A program made the position numbers and the translations under genes. Shown here one piece after another: positions 36,453-47,700 of a DNA stretch of 64,000 nt. Position 1 is the stretch's first letter. Each line of letters begins with the position of its first letter. Under the pieces are notes generated by a model. That model was not told the DNA's origin. It did no database searches and saw nothing but the letters and a program-made list of their open reading frames with translations. The stretch covers positions 19,452,029 through 19,516,028 of the forward strand of contig JBBMOA010000010.1 of the NCBI GenBank assembly GCA_037954235.1. The letters are read 5' to 3'. This DNA is from Aulostomus chinensis. Lineage: Eukaryota; Chordata; Actinopteri; Syngnathiformes; Aulostomidae.

Positions 36453-37559
36453 TCACATCTTCCTAAGATTTAGAAAAATGATGCCTGCAGAGGTCAGCAT
36501 CAGGGCCACAATCATCTCAATAATTTTATTCTCTCTCCTCTTGTAGGCGTTCTGCCTCCATTCCTCCTGCTGCTGCCTCCTGGCTCGCAGTTTCCTCTCT
36601 CTCTCTAGCTCCTGTCCGTAGTGAGCCTGATAAAAGGCATCGAAATCAAACTTGACATTCCCCCTGCTTTGATAGACCCGTCTGGAGCTCTGTTGATAAG
36701 GGGATGTTGTGGATCTGCTCAGGGCGTCTTTGGAGGATGGTTTCCCTGCATTTTGGATGTCAAACAGGCTCAAAATGCCCATGTCGTACTTCCTCTTCAG
36801 ACTGATGTTGCCCAGCACCGTGTAGGCCTCACTGATCTCAGAGAAGCGCAGGTTGGTGTCAGGGTTCCCTGGGTTTTTATCAGGGTGGTGGATGAAGGAC
36901 TGCCTGTAGTAGGCTGCCTTGATCTGGGACTGTGTGGCGCTGGGCGTCACTTTGAGAATGTCATAGTAGGCCGTCCTGCTTCTGTACAGAGGAGCTTCAC
37001 CGTCTCTCTTCCAGCTATAGTTTCTTCTTGTCGTTAATGAGTGTGGAGGGTCAAGAGTCAGACGTCTGAGTGCAGAACCTGACCGCTGCTCTGCCAGGAT
37101 GAAGGTGACAATACAGAACGCTCGGTGCTGCTGGGGGGGCCTGAAGGCATCAGGGTCAATGGAAACGTCTCCCCTGGTCCAGGAAGTCATCCTGGCAGGC
37201 AGCATCTTCTTCTTCAGGTTCATAGCTGTATGGTAACCTAGTAAGCTGTCGCTGGTTTGAACAAATCCGACAACACGAAAGGAATCCAGGTCCAGAAAGG
37301 TGGTGCAAAGAAAAGTCCCATTTACCTGTTGACTCCTCTCTCTGAAAAGTTTGTATAATTTGCGTCGTGTTGCTCTGCGTTCTGGATGAAGTTCCCCATC
37401 GTTCAGGTTCGAGTCCTCTGAGGTCCGAAGGTCTCTGGAGGTGCAGCTTCCTAGCAGAGATGCGGGACTTTCACCGGAGTAAACCGGTCGACTCTGGCTA
37501 TTTCTGAGGGCCGTTAACCGGCAAACTCCAGCGCCCAGCCTCTGCCCGACCTCTGCCAT
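36453..37559 (-). CDS. dnajc30: DnaJ homolog subfamily C member 30, mitochondrial
   Basis: A single open frame of 368 codons (human DNAJC30 is 226 aa and also has one exon). The J domain spans about 196-262: RTAYYDILKVTPSATQSQIK, HPD at residues 225-227, and YTVLGNISLKRKYDMG. It is followed by the family-specific block FDFDAFYQAHYG (about 305-314), a basic ERERKLRARR stretch and a C-terminal membrane segment (about 347-364). The family acts at the mitochondrial inner membrane, where human DNAJC30 associates with ATP synthase and aids complex I turnover. The region before the J domain is about 150 residues longer than in human. Start codon alternatives are Met1 (37559) and Met113 (37223), or residues 79-158 may be an in-frame intron. 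The family call is firm; the N-terminus is not. Confidence 0.9.
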   Translation of the reverse strand: MAEVGQRLGAGVCRLTALRNSQSRPVYSGESPASLLGSCTSRDLRTSEDSNLNDGELHPERRATRRKLYKLFRERSQQVNGTFLCTTFLDLDSFRVVGFVQTSDSLLGYHTAMNLKKKMLPARMTSWTRGDVSIDPDAFRPPQQHRAFCIVTFILAEQRSGSALRRLTLDPPHSLTTRRNYSWKRDGEAPLYRSRTAYYDILKVTPSATQSQIKAAYYRQSFIHHPDKNPGNPDTNLRFSEISEAYTVLGNISLKRKYDMGILSLFDIQNAGKPSSKDALSRSTTSPYQQSSRRVYQSRGNVKFDFDAFYQAHYGQELERERKLRARRQQQEEWRQNAYKRRENKIIEMIVALMLTSAGIIFLNLRKM

Positions 37560-37593
37560 TTTAGCTCACACTGACCTGCCCAGGAAAGAGCTG

Positions 37594-37669
37594 ACATCCG
37601 GTAACGTCACACTGCGAAGAGCCAATAAGCGTCAATGTTTACAGGAAGTACTTATCCAGCCCGACCAAT
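37594..37669 (-). promoter_or_regulatory. dnajc30: Candidate dnajc30 core promoter (ETS, CRE-like and CCAAT elements)
   Basis: Just upstream of the minus-strand ATG at 37559 lie an ETS-type site (ACCGGATGT on the minus strand, 37594-37602), an overlapping CRE-like GTAACGTCAC (37601-37610) and CCAAT boxes at 37622 and 37665. ETS sites are common in promoters of nuclear genes for mitochondrial proteins. The ETS site is only 35 bp from the first ATG, so transcription may start inside the open frame. Confidence 0.45.
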
Positions 37670-38785
37670 CATGTTGCAGAAGCTCACATGTAGCGTTATG
37701 TCACTCCCTCTGCTGAGACTGAAAAATATAAATTACTGAAAAACGAAGGCAACAACAGAGAAGACAAAATCAATCAAATTGTGTTTGAGAATGATATTGT
37801 TCTATTTGATCCAATTTTGTTATTTTATTATTTTTTTTTCCTAATTTACGTGGAAAATGAAGTCCACATTTATTTTGGAAAAGTAGCATTTAAAAAACTT
37901 CAGATATTCATATGTCAGTTTCAATTTCAACAGTTTAATGTTAAATATAACGTTTCTCTTTCGACTTACTTGAAACCTATCAAAACCATTGGTATTTATC
38001 ATTTATCTTTATCCATTATTCCTTTTATTCATACACAATGATGCATTTATGCTTGAATTGTTGGCCTCTAACTCATACAAAGTAGTGCACCACTGAAAAT
38101 ATATTGAGGTTCATATATGTAAAACTGATTTTCAAAAAAAAAAAAAATCACTTTCACTCTCCTGCTCTCTTTCTCCCCAACCGCTCAAAGCAGAAGGCCG
38201 TCCCCACTGAGCCTGGATCTGCTTGACTTTCCTGCCTGCTAAAAGGAAAGTTTACATCGCTGATGTTGCAGGATGTGCTTGCTCATGGAGAATTGTTGGG
38301 TGTAAATTCATTGAAAAAGTGTGGTACTGGACCTGCTCTACTTGTAAAGTGTCACGAGATAACTTTTGTTGTGATTTGGCGCTACAGAAATAAAATTGAC
38401 TTGACTTGACAAGACTATAAATCAATCTGACCAGTTATGTAATGAAGTATTTCTCCTTGAGCTGCTTTCAAATTTCACAATAATTCTGTAACAATATATA
38501 TGAAAAGCAACGTTTGTTTTCATAATGATACACAATATCTGATTAATACCTAATGTTTTTAATTGAGTGCAATATTATTCTTGAACAAAAAAAAAACTGT
38601 TTCGTGGATGAACAGCAGGTGGCGACCTACGCTCGATTGACGGTGTGTTTGCATTTGTGGCATCACGAAGAAGACACTCACTCCCACCGCTGCCGTCACA
38701 TGTGTATTCCGACTTGTACAACAGTATTTTTCCTGGGTTGTTTTTTGTTTTAATGCTGTAATTAGACATTAAGGGTAGTTCCTCA
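37670..38785. other. Divergent intergenic space between dnajc30 and bud23
   Basis: Mostly AT-rich, with an L2/CR1-like 3' tail in the middle (38190-38412). The bud23 promoter is expected in the last few hundred bases but no clear core element is visible. Confidence 0.6.
38190..38412 (+). mobile_element. 3' tail fragment of an L2/CR1-like retroelement
   Basis: It contains CTTGCTCATGGAGAATTGTT, CGAGATAACTTTTGTTGTGA and TTTGGCGCTACAGAAATAAA, followed by short GACTT repeats. This is the typical teleost 3' end of this class, recognised from memory without alignment. It lies between the divergent dnajc30 and bud23 genes. The left boundary is uncertain. Confidence 0.55.
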
Positions 38786-38807
38786 GACACACACACACAC
38801 ACACACA
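38786..38807 (+). repeat. (CA)11 microsatellite in the bud23 5' leader
   Basis: A pure CA tract ending 9 bp before the bud23 initiation codon, so it is almost certainly transcribed in the 5' UTR. Confidence 0.9.
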
Positions 38808-38816
38808 GGGAGAAGG

Positions 38817-38864
38817 ATGTCCTCCAGCTGCCGGCGGCCTGAACACTCCGCTCCTCCGGACGTG
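38817..38864 (+). CDS. bud23: bud23 coding exon 1
   Basis: Encodes MSSSCRRPEHSAPPDV, aligning with the human start MASRGRRPEHGGPPEL. The ATG has A at -3. The donor GTG|GTCGGT is weak; an alternative GAC|GTGGTC three bases earlier is also in phase and would drop Val 16. The residue count matches human with the later site. Confidence 0.85.
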
Positions 38865-41800
38865 GTCGGTGTTTACTCTCTTTGTAGCTTCCGAGCTAAC
38901 AACAGCAGCGTTATCTAGCTTTAAAAGTCTTGTCAGTTTTGTTAAAACAACAACAAAAACACTTTTACTGATGTCAACTCAACTGTTACTTCCTGGTTTC
39001 ATCTGACGTGTTCTCATCTCTACAGTTTTACAATGAAGAGGAGGCCAAGAAATACTCTCAGAAGTGAGTCGGGGTTTTATAGTGAGACTAACTTTGTTGT
39101 CCCCTGCTACAATCCAGTTCCCTTTTAATACACTAGATAGAAGAAACCTCCTTCCTTTTTTGTCAGCGAAAGAGCTCTAATTTAAATAAAAACGATCCTG
39201 TGTGCGGATAGAGTTGTTATTATTACATTAAGTTAATTTACTCATCTCTAAGATTGTGTGTTTGTGGCAGCACTGCTCCAATCAAATGGTAATATGGTAT
39301 TTAGTCTCTCTTTCTTGCTGCTGAACTTGCAACCTTGGCATGTGAGGATATAATGAACAGAAATACATTAGCATAACGTAGAAGAGAACGGTAACATTGA
39401 CCGTAACACCACTCAATTTTTTGTGACATTGTCATAGTTTGAAACTAGTATGAATATTTATTGACGTGAACAAGTCAAAAGACAAATGTAAATAAATTCT
39501 GGAGCTTATAAAGCACGTTCAAATCATATCATGGGTTTCAAATTAAGTTGAGTGAGAAACTGCAGAACAGCATGTGTGACTGTGTGTAGCTGCAGCTTGG
39601 GAGAGCTTCTGCTTTATGATGGGATGTGACTTGATATCAGATAAACCTAACTGTAGTTTGGCTCATCTTTGTCTACATATGCTTTTTCTGTCATAGAAAG
39701 TCTCATGTTTAAGCGCTGTTGGTGCTCTGTTGTTTCCAGCTCTCGAATGATCGAGATTCAGACTCAGATGTCGGAGAGAGCGGTGGAGCTTCTAAACCTG
39801 CCGGAGGGACAGTCGTGCTTCCTGCTAGATGTTGGGTGAGCGAGGGACTCTACGGGAGCTGCTGTTATCCACTATTAACAATCTTAGTGAGATACAAAAA
39901 CTAAAGTTAACCTGAGCAGAATGTTTAGACTTATTAAGGTGATGTCATCTTGGCGGATACATCACTAGAACTGTAACGATTGTTGCTGGAGGTGCTTGCG
40001 TCTGTCTATTAGATTATGCAAGAACCATCAGGTTACTTTTCGCCAAACTTGGTGCAGTAATGGAGGATGGGTTGAAAAAAAAAAGCTGTAAACAATTGGT
40101 TGAGGATATAATCACAATATTTACCAGTGGTAAAAATAATTACTAGCAGTCATCCAATAAGTCAAACACTGACTTTTGCTTTTCATCTGAATATTTTACA
40201 TGTACTTTAACTTCTGGTGATACAAACAACCTAAATACTGAAGCAACATTACAGAAATATAGAAGACGACTGCTCACACTCAAAATGATGTGTTTGTGAT
40301 GAGAGGGTGACTTTGTCTCTTAGGTGTGGCTCGGGGCTCAGTGGAGATTATCTGTCAGAGGAGGGACACCACTGGATTGGAATTGACATCAGCACTGCAA
40401 TGTTGGGTTAGTGTGACATTGTTGTGTTTCTGTGTATCAGCTGTGACATAAGTTAGGGTCAGAGTTTAAATGATAGCCTGTCCTGGTCTTGAAATTCCAC
40501 ACAATTGTTTCAAGTTTTTGGAACTTATCATACTGAACTCAAACATCATAGTTTTCCCGCCTGAACGATTTGATTCTTCAAGTTCTTTAATTGAATTGAA
40601 GTAATTGAAAAAATAAAGCTACAGGAATGTATTTTTCAACACATTAGCAGGAAAGTGCTCGTGAAGTCTGACTGTTCCTCGGTCACAAGTCGTTCTATTT
40701 CTTTGTCATCTGAGCTTTTTCAATACACGCATTCCAAAAATCAGTCACGTTACTTACAGATGATCAGAGCTGCTAATTATAACAAACAACTGGCATCTTT
40801 TGAAAATACTCTTTTAAAAAATGTGATACGTTTTAAGTTTAGTTTACTGAATTAAGCAAAGGGGTTTATTAACTCAGGGGTTTCTATTTTTCAAATTTTG
40901 CTTTTTTTTTTTTTTTTTTTTTGGTAAGTTGCTGCAACAATGATCACGCATGTTGTGTCTGTGTCAGACGTTGCGCTGGAGAGGGAAGTTGAAGGAGACC
41001 TTTTAGTGGGTGACATGGGCCAAGGGATGCCTTTCCGCCCCGGCACCTTTGACGGTTGCATCAGGTGAGGAATTTTACGTAGGTTTTGCACGACAGCAAT
41101 CATCCTGAGGTTGATTTTGGATTCCTGTCACTTTTTTATTCACCTTTTGCTTTGTTCCTTACCAGTATCTCTGCTCTGCAGTGGCTCTGTAATGCTGACA
41201 AGAAGTCACACAGTCCTCCAAAAAGACTCTTTACCGTCTTTAGTACTCTGTATTCTTCTCTGGTAAGATATTCTGTCAGTGTGGTAGAATCATGTGACCT
41301 AAAAGTTAGGGGGGAAAAAATCATCTTGAGTGTTTGAGACCTTGACTCAACCTCTTTGCTCTCTGTCGTTCAGTCGAGAGGTGCACGAGCCATCTTTCAG
41401 CTTTATCCAGAGAATTCAGAGCAGGTGACAACAATGTGCCTCCATCATATGCCTCCATTATTGTGTTTTCTGTGTTGTGAAGGCCACTTTCATTCTTCCT
41501 CTCCCCTCTTAAAAGCTGGAGCTGATCACGACGCAGGCCATGAGGGCTGGTTTCAGCGGAGGCATGGTGGTTGACTACCCGAACAGCAGCAAGGCGAAAA
41601 AGTTAGTTCCTCACTCAGCAGAGCTTTTATTTTGACATGCAGTCAAATTGATTCCTTCTTAACAGACTGTGAAATGAGTAGCAGTGTTCTAACAACACGC
41701 TGCTGATTGGAACAAGATGACATTAATCTTTTAACCAGCACGACACACTGCAGAGCGACTCACCGATTTACTTTTGTCTCCAGGTTCTTCTTGTGTCTGT

Positions 41801-43309
41801 TTGCTGGAGTGACAGGTGTTCTTCCCAAAGTAAGAGGCCATGGAGCGATACATCGATGTTGTTGATTTCTGCTTATTGTATGAGCTGCATTAACATTGAT
41901 GCCATCTATTTTATTTCAGGGTTTGGGATCAGAAACATCCGATAAAACGGTTTCAAACCAGGTCCAGTACTCAGGACAAAGGTAAAGATGTAGACGGACA
42001 CTGGATGTGTTGACACGGGTTTAATGCACTCTGATGGGCGGCGTCATCTTGTCTTTACTAAGCCTGGTTTAATCTAAGTCTATAGGCTCATTTGAGATGA
42101 ACGAGGCCTTTGCAGTTTTGATCACAACTTGCTAAGCACGTTGCATCATCATCTGCACAAGCAGCTGAAATCTCAGGAGTGCTGCGCTCACAGTTTAAGT
42201 CCAGGGGTGTCAGTTACTTTCCACCAACTAAGAACTGATGAGAAGCAGCCGAAAAGCCTCTGACAGTGTGTTTGTTTGGACTCGTGCAGGATTCATTCTG
42301 GAAATAATGTGCTGATGTGGAAAGACGTTTCTTTCACAATGAATAGTCAAACCCGTGGGGTTCCTCCTCCTGATTGTTCAGAGGATCCCTCTTTATTACT
42401 GGTCTGGTCAGGGTAGAGAGTGACGCACTGCTAGAAGAGCGTGCGCGCGCATGCATGCACGCACACACACACACACACACACACACGGATGATGCAGAGA
42501 GCTCCAACACCCCATACTAACACCTGCTCCTGTCTTGGTGAGAAATCTTAAGGTTAAATGATGTAAGTGTAAACTCTGTTGCTGCAACCGTTCCCTGGTT
42601 ATTCCAAGTAACTTGATTTATGTGATAGTGATTAAAAAAAAAAGTAGATTTAATTGCATTTTTGTGTATTTTAATAAGATGTAATAAAGTTGCCTTTTTT
42701 TGGTTTAATAGCAGGATGCATTGTCCAACAAATAAAACTATAGTACTTGAAAAGTAGAAGTAATATTACATAGGATTCAAATCATTCTTGTCAGGTGGTG
42801 ACAGACTTTTATCAGGTTTCACATTATATGACTTAACATGTTAGGGAAGGAACAGCTTTGGCATCTGAGGTGCAGGTTCAGTCATACCTGCAGCCACAAA
42901 GCCAAAAGGCTGAGAGAAATCTATCAAAGGTCATTGTCCTGCCTGACTGGAAGCCCTGTCAGGTGGGTTTTCCTCCTTGTCACATGATAAATTGCTTGTC
43001 TCGCGTGCTGCAGAATTCAGTGCCTTCAAAAATCCACTAATCCGCTTCTATTTGTGTTCGGAAAGATGCCGTTTCAAAAACCTGAAGGGGAAATCGCTGA
43101 AGAAGGGTCGAGATTGGATCTTGGAGAAAAAGGAGAGGAGGAGAAGACAGGGACGGTAGGAGCATTTTCTTAAATGAGTTTTTATTTTTAGTATTGTAGT
43201 CTGGAACACTCACCGATGGCTCTTCTCACTCTGCTGTGTTTTGCCTTCCTGCAGGGAGGTGCGAGCCGACACCAAATACACCGGACGTCAGAGAAGACCT
43301 CACTTCTAG
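38817..43309 (+). CDS. bud23: 18S rRNA (guanine-N7)-methyltransferase BUD23, complete coding region in 12 exons
   Basis: Exons: 38817-38864, 39026-39063, 39740-39835, 40324-40406, 40968-41064, 41166-41262, 41374-41424, 41516-41601, 41784-41829, 41920-41981, 43066-43155 and 43255-43309. They join in phase to 849 nt, or 282 aa (human 281). SAM-binding motif I is LLDVGCGSGLSG around residues 57-68, with IGIDIS at 80-85, GDMGQGMPF near 103-111, and ISALQWLCNADKK at 122-134. The C-terminus is the basic BUD23 tail DWILEKKERRRRQGR ending GRQRRPHF. With TRMT112 the enzyme methylates the 18S rRNA and aids 40S subunit export (family knowledge). It is head-to-head with dnajc30 and upstream of stx1a, the same order as in human. 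Residues 205-240 are the least conserved part. Confidence 0.95.
41982..43065 (+). other. bud23: bud23 intron 10
   Basis: The largest bud23 intron (1084 bp), with a CA microsatellite preceded by GCATGCATGCACGCA (about 42448-42486). Its acceptor GGAAAG|ATGC is unusually purine-rich just before the AG. Confidence 0.85.
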
Positions 43310-43653
43310 CTCTGACTCATGCAGCTGTGCCTTTAGTAACGCACACAAACATCTGTGGTGCTGCAATGTTGGAGATAAATTGATTTTTTTCCCCTTCTCC
43401 CTTTTTAATTTAAATGAAATGGTGTTGAAGCATCATTTTTTACATGAGTAGCATTTTTGACATTTTGCTTCTCACATGGTTATCCGGTTTCATTCTCTGT
43501 GTTGGATGGAGGTCAAGCACGTGGACAGACATCTGTAACGGCCACTTCACACGAAACACTAGAAGGTACCAACAACTAAGCTTTTCAGTCATCAAACGTC
43601 ATGGATGCCAACTTTGATAGGATCTTTATTGGTTTAATTGCAAAATATTCTCG

Positions 43654-43659
43654 ATTAAA
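43654..43659 (+). terminator. bud23: Candidate poly(A) signal of bud23
   Basis: ATTAAA 345 nt after the stop codon, followed by a T/GT-rich stretch (TTCTGTCTTTTGTTTG). No AATAAA occurs earlier in this 3' UTR. Confidence 0.5.
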
Positions 43660-44504
43660 ACTGTGACTTATTGTGCGTTCTGTCTTTTGTTTGTTAGCTT
43701 TAAACTTTAATCCCACAACACTCAAATTAAATGGAGACATGCAAAATTAGAAAGTCAATATATAGATGTTCTTGGAATAAACAATCTCGGTTTGTAAAAA
43801 TTTTAAAAAGAAAAGCAAATATGCTCAAAAGGTAAAAAAAAAATTCCTTTGAAACTGAAAATGTACACATTTACTTACCGTTTATGCAGATTATACGCAG
43901 ATATTTTGTGACAGTTTGTCAATTAAAACCTAAAGACATGGGATTATACAGGATTAAAGGTTTCATAATCCATCCCACACAAAAAAACTTAAGGATTTGA
44001 CACTCTTATGTAGAGTCTTGAAATGTTCTGAACAAATATTAACCTGATCGATTGTTCAAATTAAAAATGCAGATAAGTGAAATATAAAAATGTATACATT
44101 ATATTTGACTAGATAATGTAGAAACGCCTCAAATTAAAAGTGGGGCCCTCAGGCTAAATACGGCCAGCCAATGTCAAATAAAAATAGTAACAGACCTGAA
44201 AATATTATAAAAGGTGTATATAAAGATATATATTTACACACACAAATAGGCAAATTAAGATTCAATTGACGCTAAATTTGTATCAGTCTCCTCTGGGATT
44301 GTTGCTGTCTCGTGACCGGCAGAGGGCGCTGTGCACCGAACCACAAGTAAATGCACCTGGGCGTTATCTTTACGCGAGCTCAATCGATAATCAAATTCAG
44401 CGTAATTTCACCTCTCAGTCAGACACTCCGGGCCGGTCATTTCTCAGCGAAGCTCGCATGTTGACAGATTAATTGCACGGAAACAAAATTCGACCGGAGA
44501 GGAA
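43660..44504. other. Intergenic space between bud23 and stx1a
   Basis: AT-rich sequence with no recognised gene or repeat. A small block with GACCGGCAGAGGGCGCTGTG (about 44314-44333) resembles a CTCF core motif. Confidence 0.5.
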
Positions 44505-44525
44505 CCCCCCCCCCCCTCCCCCCCC
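44505..44525 (+). repeat. Poly(C) tract upstream of stx1a
   Basis: Twenty C residues with one T, about 255 bp upstream of the stx1a ATG. Confidence 0.9.
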
Positions 44526-44539
44526 GCTTCTCCCACAGA

Positions 44540-44778
44540 AAGTATCAATTATCAGAAGAGGAAGTTGCGGGTGTGTAATGGGTTAACGGCGGAAGGCCTC
44601 GCCTCACCTTTCGTGCGCGTCACCCAGCTCTGTAAATTGGTCCCACCATCAGAAGCGAGAGGGAAAAGCACCGCCTCGGTCAGAGTCACATCATCCCGGT
44701 AGCTCGGTCTCCACCCCACCGCTCCATCATCGCACACATCCCGGTGAAACTACGGAAGCAGCGGTGAAATAAATAACT
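44540..44778 (+). promoter_or_regulatory. stx1a: stx1a 5' UTR and probable proximal promoter
   Basis: This GC-rich, CpG-containing stretch sits directly before the ATG, with no splice acceptor evident between 44560 and the start, so at least part should be 5' leader. It is bounded upstream by a poly(C) tract (44505-44525). No TATA box is obvious. Confidence 0.45.
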
Positions 44779-47700
44779 ATGAAGGACCGGATGCAAGAAC
44801 TTCGACATGTAAGTTATGTTTGACTCTTTTTCTTCTTCTTCTTTTCTCCACCCATCAGCTGTAAGAATACAGACGTGCGCTTTTAGATGAGGTCAAAATA
44901 TTGAAGCGCCTCAGAGCCAAACGCGCCGAGCAACAGTTGCGACCTGCAGCTTTGAAGGAAGTGATTTGTTTCAGGTAACAGGCGAGTAACGGACGGTAAA
45001 CCGACAATAAAACCCAGGTTAGTTTTTCATCTAAATCAAGGCTTTGGCTCAACTTTCAAACACCAAGAAATAATCCACATATCCCCCTGATCTGCTCCGG
45101 AGTATCTGTGGGCTTAAAAGAAATGCTGATAATGGAATGATTCTTACACAGGTGCAATCAATTAATTCGATAATGTTTGTTATGCTGGAGGATATTTTTG
45201 GTAGCGTGTGTACGTGCGCGTGCGCGTTACTTCACACCACATGTGTGTGTGTGTGTGAGTGTGTGCGAGAGAGAGACAGACAGAGAGAGAGAGAGAGAGG
45301 GGGGGGGGCGCTTGGAGGAGGAAATTGGTCCCAGCACGGCCATTTCACCTGATAAATGTCCTCCCTCTGCGCGTCACACAGGGTCTTATCAAACAAACCA
45401 AAAAAAGAGAAACCCTTTCGCCTCCCACATCAAGCAGTGTTTCGTGCGTTTCTATCAAGCGTTGGTTTGTTGGAGCTCTGCTGTAATAATTGTGTTTGGT
45501 GAAAATTAGAAAACCTTCCTCATGACTGACATTACTGTGATTGACAGGTGTGGTGTCCTCCAATGTTATGTATTACAAGTCATCGTTCATATCATTATGG
45601 CGCTAAAAGACATTCTGGGATAAATGTATGCTTGTTTGATTTTTGGTTTGACAGATGAAGTAGGAGCATTGAACATCCTATCATCCACAGGAATGCTACT
45701 TTTGAGTTAGGTGTGTGTGTGTGTGTGTGTGTGTGGTTAAAGTGGCCATTGTCAGATCTGGATAATTGGCAGTTAAGCCATGAAGGGAGAGAGGAAACAA
45801 TTTACGGCTCTTCAGTTTTCAGTGAAGATCTAGCTATGAATTGGCCTCAAGGGAGACAGCCCAGCCCTGCCAAGTGTGTGTGTGTGTGTGTGTGTGTGAG
45901 GGAGCGAGAGAGAGTGTGTGTGTGTGCGCACACACGGATCTACAAGGCTTTAGGGAGGCGTGTCTTGCAGCTTGCCATGCTGCCTCCACACAGATTTGGA
46001 AAGATGCAGTTGTGGGAGAAACAGCCTAAATCTTCCGAGTGAACATTACTAATGTCCAGCCAAACGGTGCCGCCTTGCCAAAGAGCTGCGTATGCTATTG
46101 TGCCTTAGTATTGATTTATTCAAATTGCAGCTGAGATTCATCTTCCAGACCTTGAATTGCATTTGTGACAGATGCCTTGGTGAAGTAGACATGAACTTTT
46201 TTAAGTCAAAGATATTTAGATATACATGGACTATAGACATCAGGCTTGCACCTTCCTGTAAAAACAATCCCAACCTGCTGCACACCATTATTTCCCATCG
46301 GCACCACATTGGTATTGTTTTCCATTTGGAGCCTAGTGTTAATGCAGCTTCTTGTATTTCATGGAGACGTCTGAGTGGGTCCAATGAAGCGAAATGTAGG
46401 CTGGAGTAATAGCTCTAAACTGGAGGGCTGGCCTGAGACTAATTAATATGTCAAATCAATTTGGAAGTAATCTACTCTTTTGTCCAGGAAGTGTAAAAAA
46501 AAAAAAAAAAATCCACTGTTGCCAGGGATGTTTTCATAATGCTTATTTGACCATGCAGTGCAAAACCCTTTTTTTCTACTTATTTTAGTGTGTGACTTTA
46601 CATTTAATTGAACGAACCCTTGGGTTCACATGATGCTCATTAAGCTGTTCCCTGCCGGGTAAATCTCTGCATTTCACACTGGATTTTTTTTTTGAGTTTT
46701 AGTGTCTGCGGTGACGCTCTCTTGCTTGTGAGCCTGCAGTATCCAATACAATCTTCCCAAGTGGATTCTCCTGGTAGGAACAGAAACTCTCTGTCAAGGA
46801 CAAACATGCATCGTAACTAGTTTAGCTTTTCCTCATTGGAAATACTAAAGTAAGAGAATATTCATGCCGTTACAGTACCTGCTGTATATATTTGACCTTT
46901 CATAACTGGAAATGTTCTGTTTTTGTTAGAGATACACCAATCGCATTTTTCTTAGCCAATTCTGATTTGTCTGTTAGTTGGACATACAGATTGGTATGAA
47001 TTCTGATTTTCTGTCGAAGAACTATACTTGATGGGATATTTAAACAAAAATCAACTTTTTGTTTTTTCAATGGAAACTTCTGTATCCTTTCTTGCTTTAA
47101 CAACTCTAAAAATAAAGTCTCCTACTGGAAAGAGGTAAATAAAATTCTTCTGAAAATGAGTTTCTTTGTATATCCAGTGTGTTTTGAATATTTTTAATTT
47201 ATCAAAAGCAGCTGGATGCAGCAGCCAGTAAAGATTAGGAGAGGCTGCAGGCTGGTTCTTGCCTCCGAGCTCTGCCTACTAGCCATAGCTGCTTCCCCTT
47301 TGTTAGCTTCCTCAAACTGGGCTGAAAGCGTTCAAAGCGTCTGATTGGGTTTGTTGTTCATTGTGGATCCCCAGAGGTTTACTTTTGCCTTACTTTTTTT
47401 GTTTTTTTTTAAACTTACAAGTTCCGTGACCTCATTACTCACAGAGAAGAACTTCTACTCTGACCCTGGATTTCCACCAGGCGTGCCTGCAATCCCGCTG
47501 CAATTTCCAGCCGTTAACTTACTCAGATTTGCTGATTTTGTTGTCTCTTTATTTGTGTGTTTATCACCCACACATAGAGTACATATTTATACTTGGTCTT
47601 TTTCAGGTCTAGTCTTTGCGATCAAATGCCTGTAGATGGTGTTTTATTTTAGTTGCATACTAGAGCTTTAAATTTTGGCAGTTTATTGTTGACTTTTTTT

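Noticed and set aside
36621..37037. Open frame of 138 codons (+)
   Set aside because: Antisense shadow of the dnajc30 coding region.
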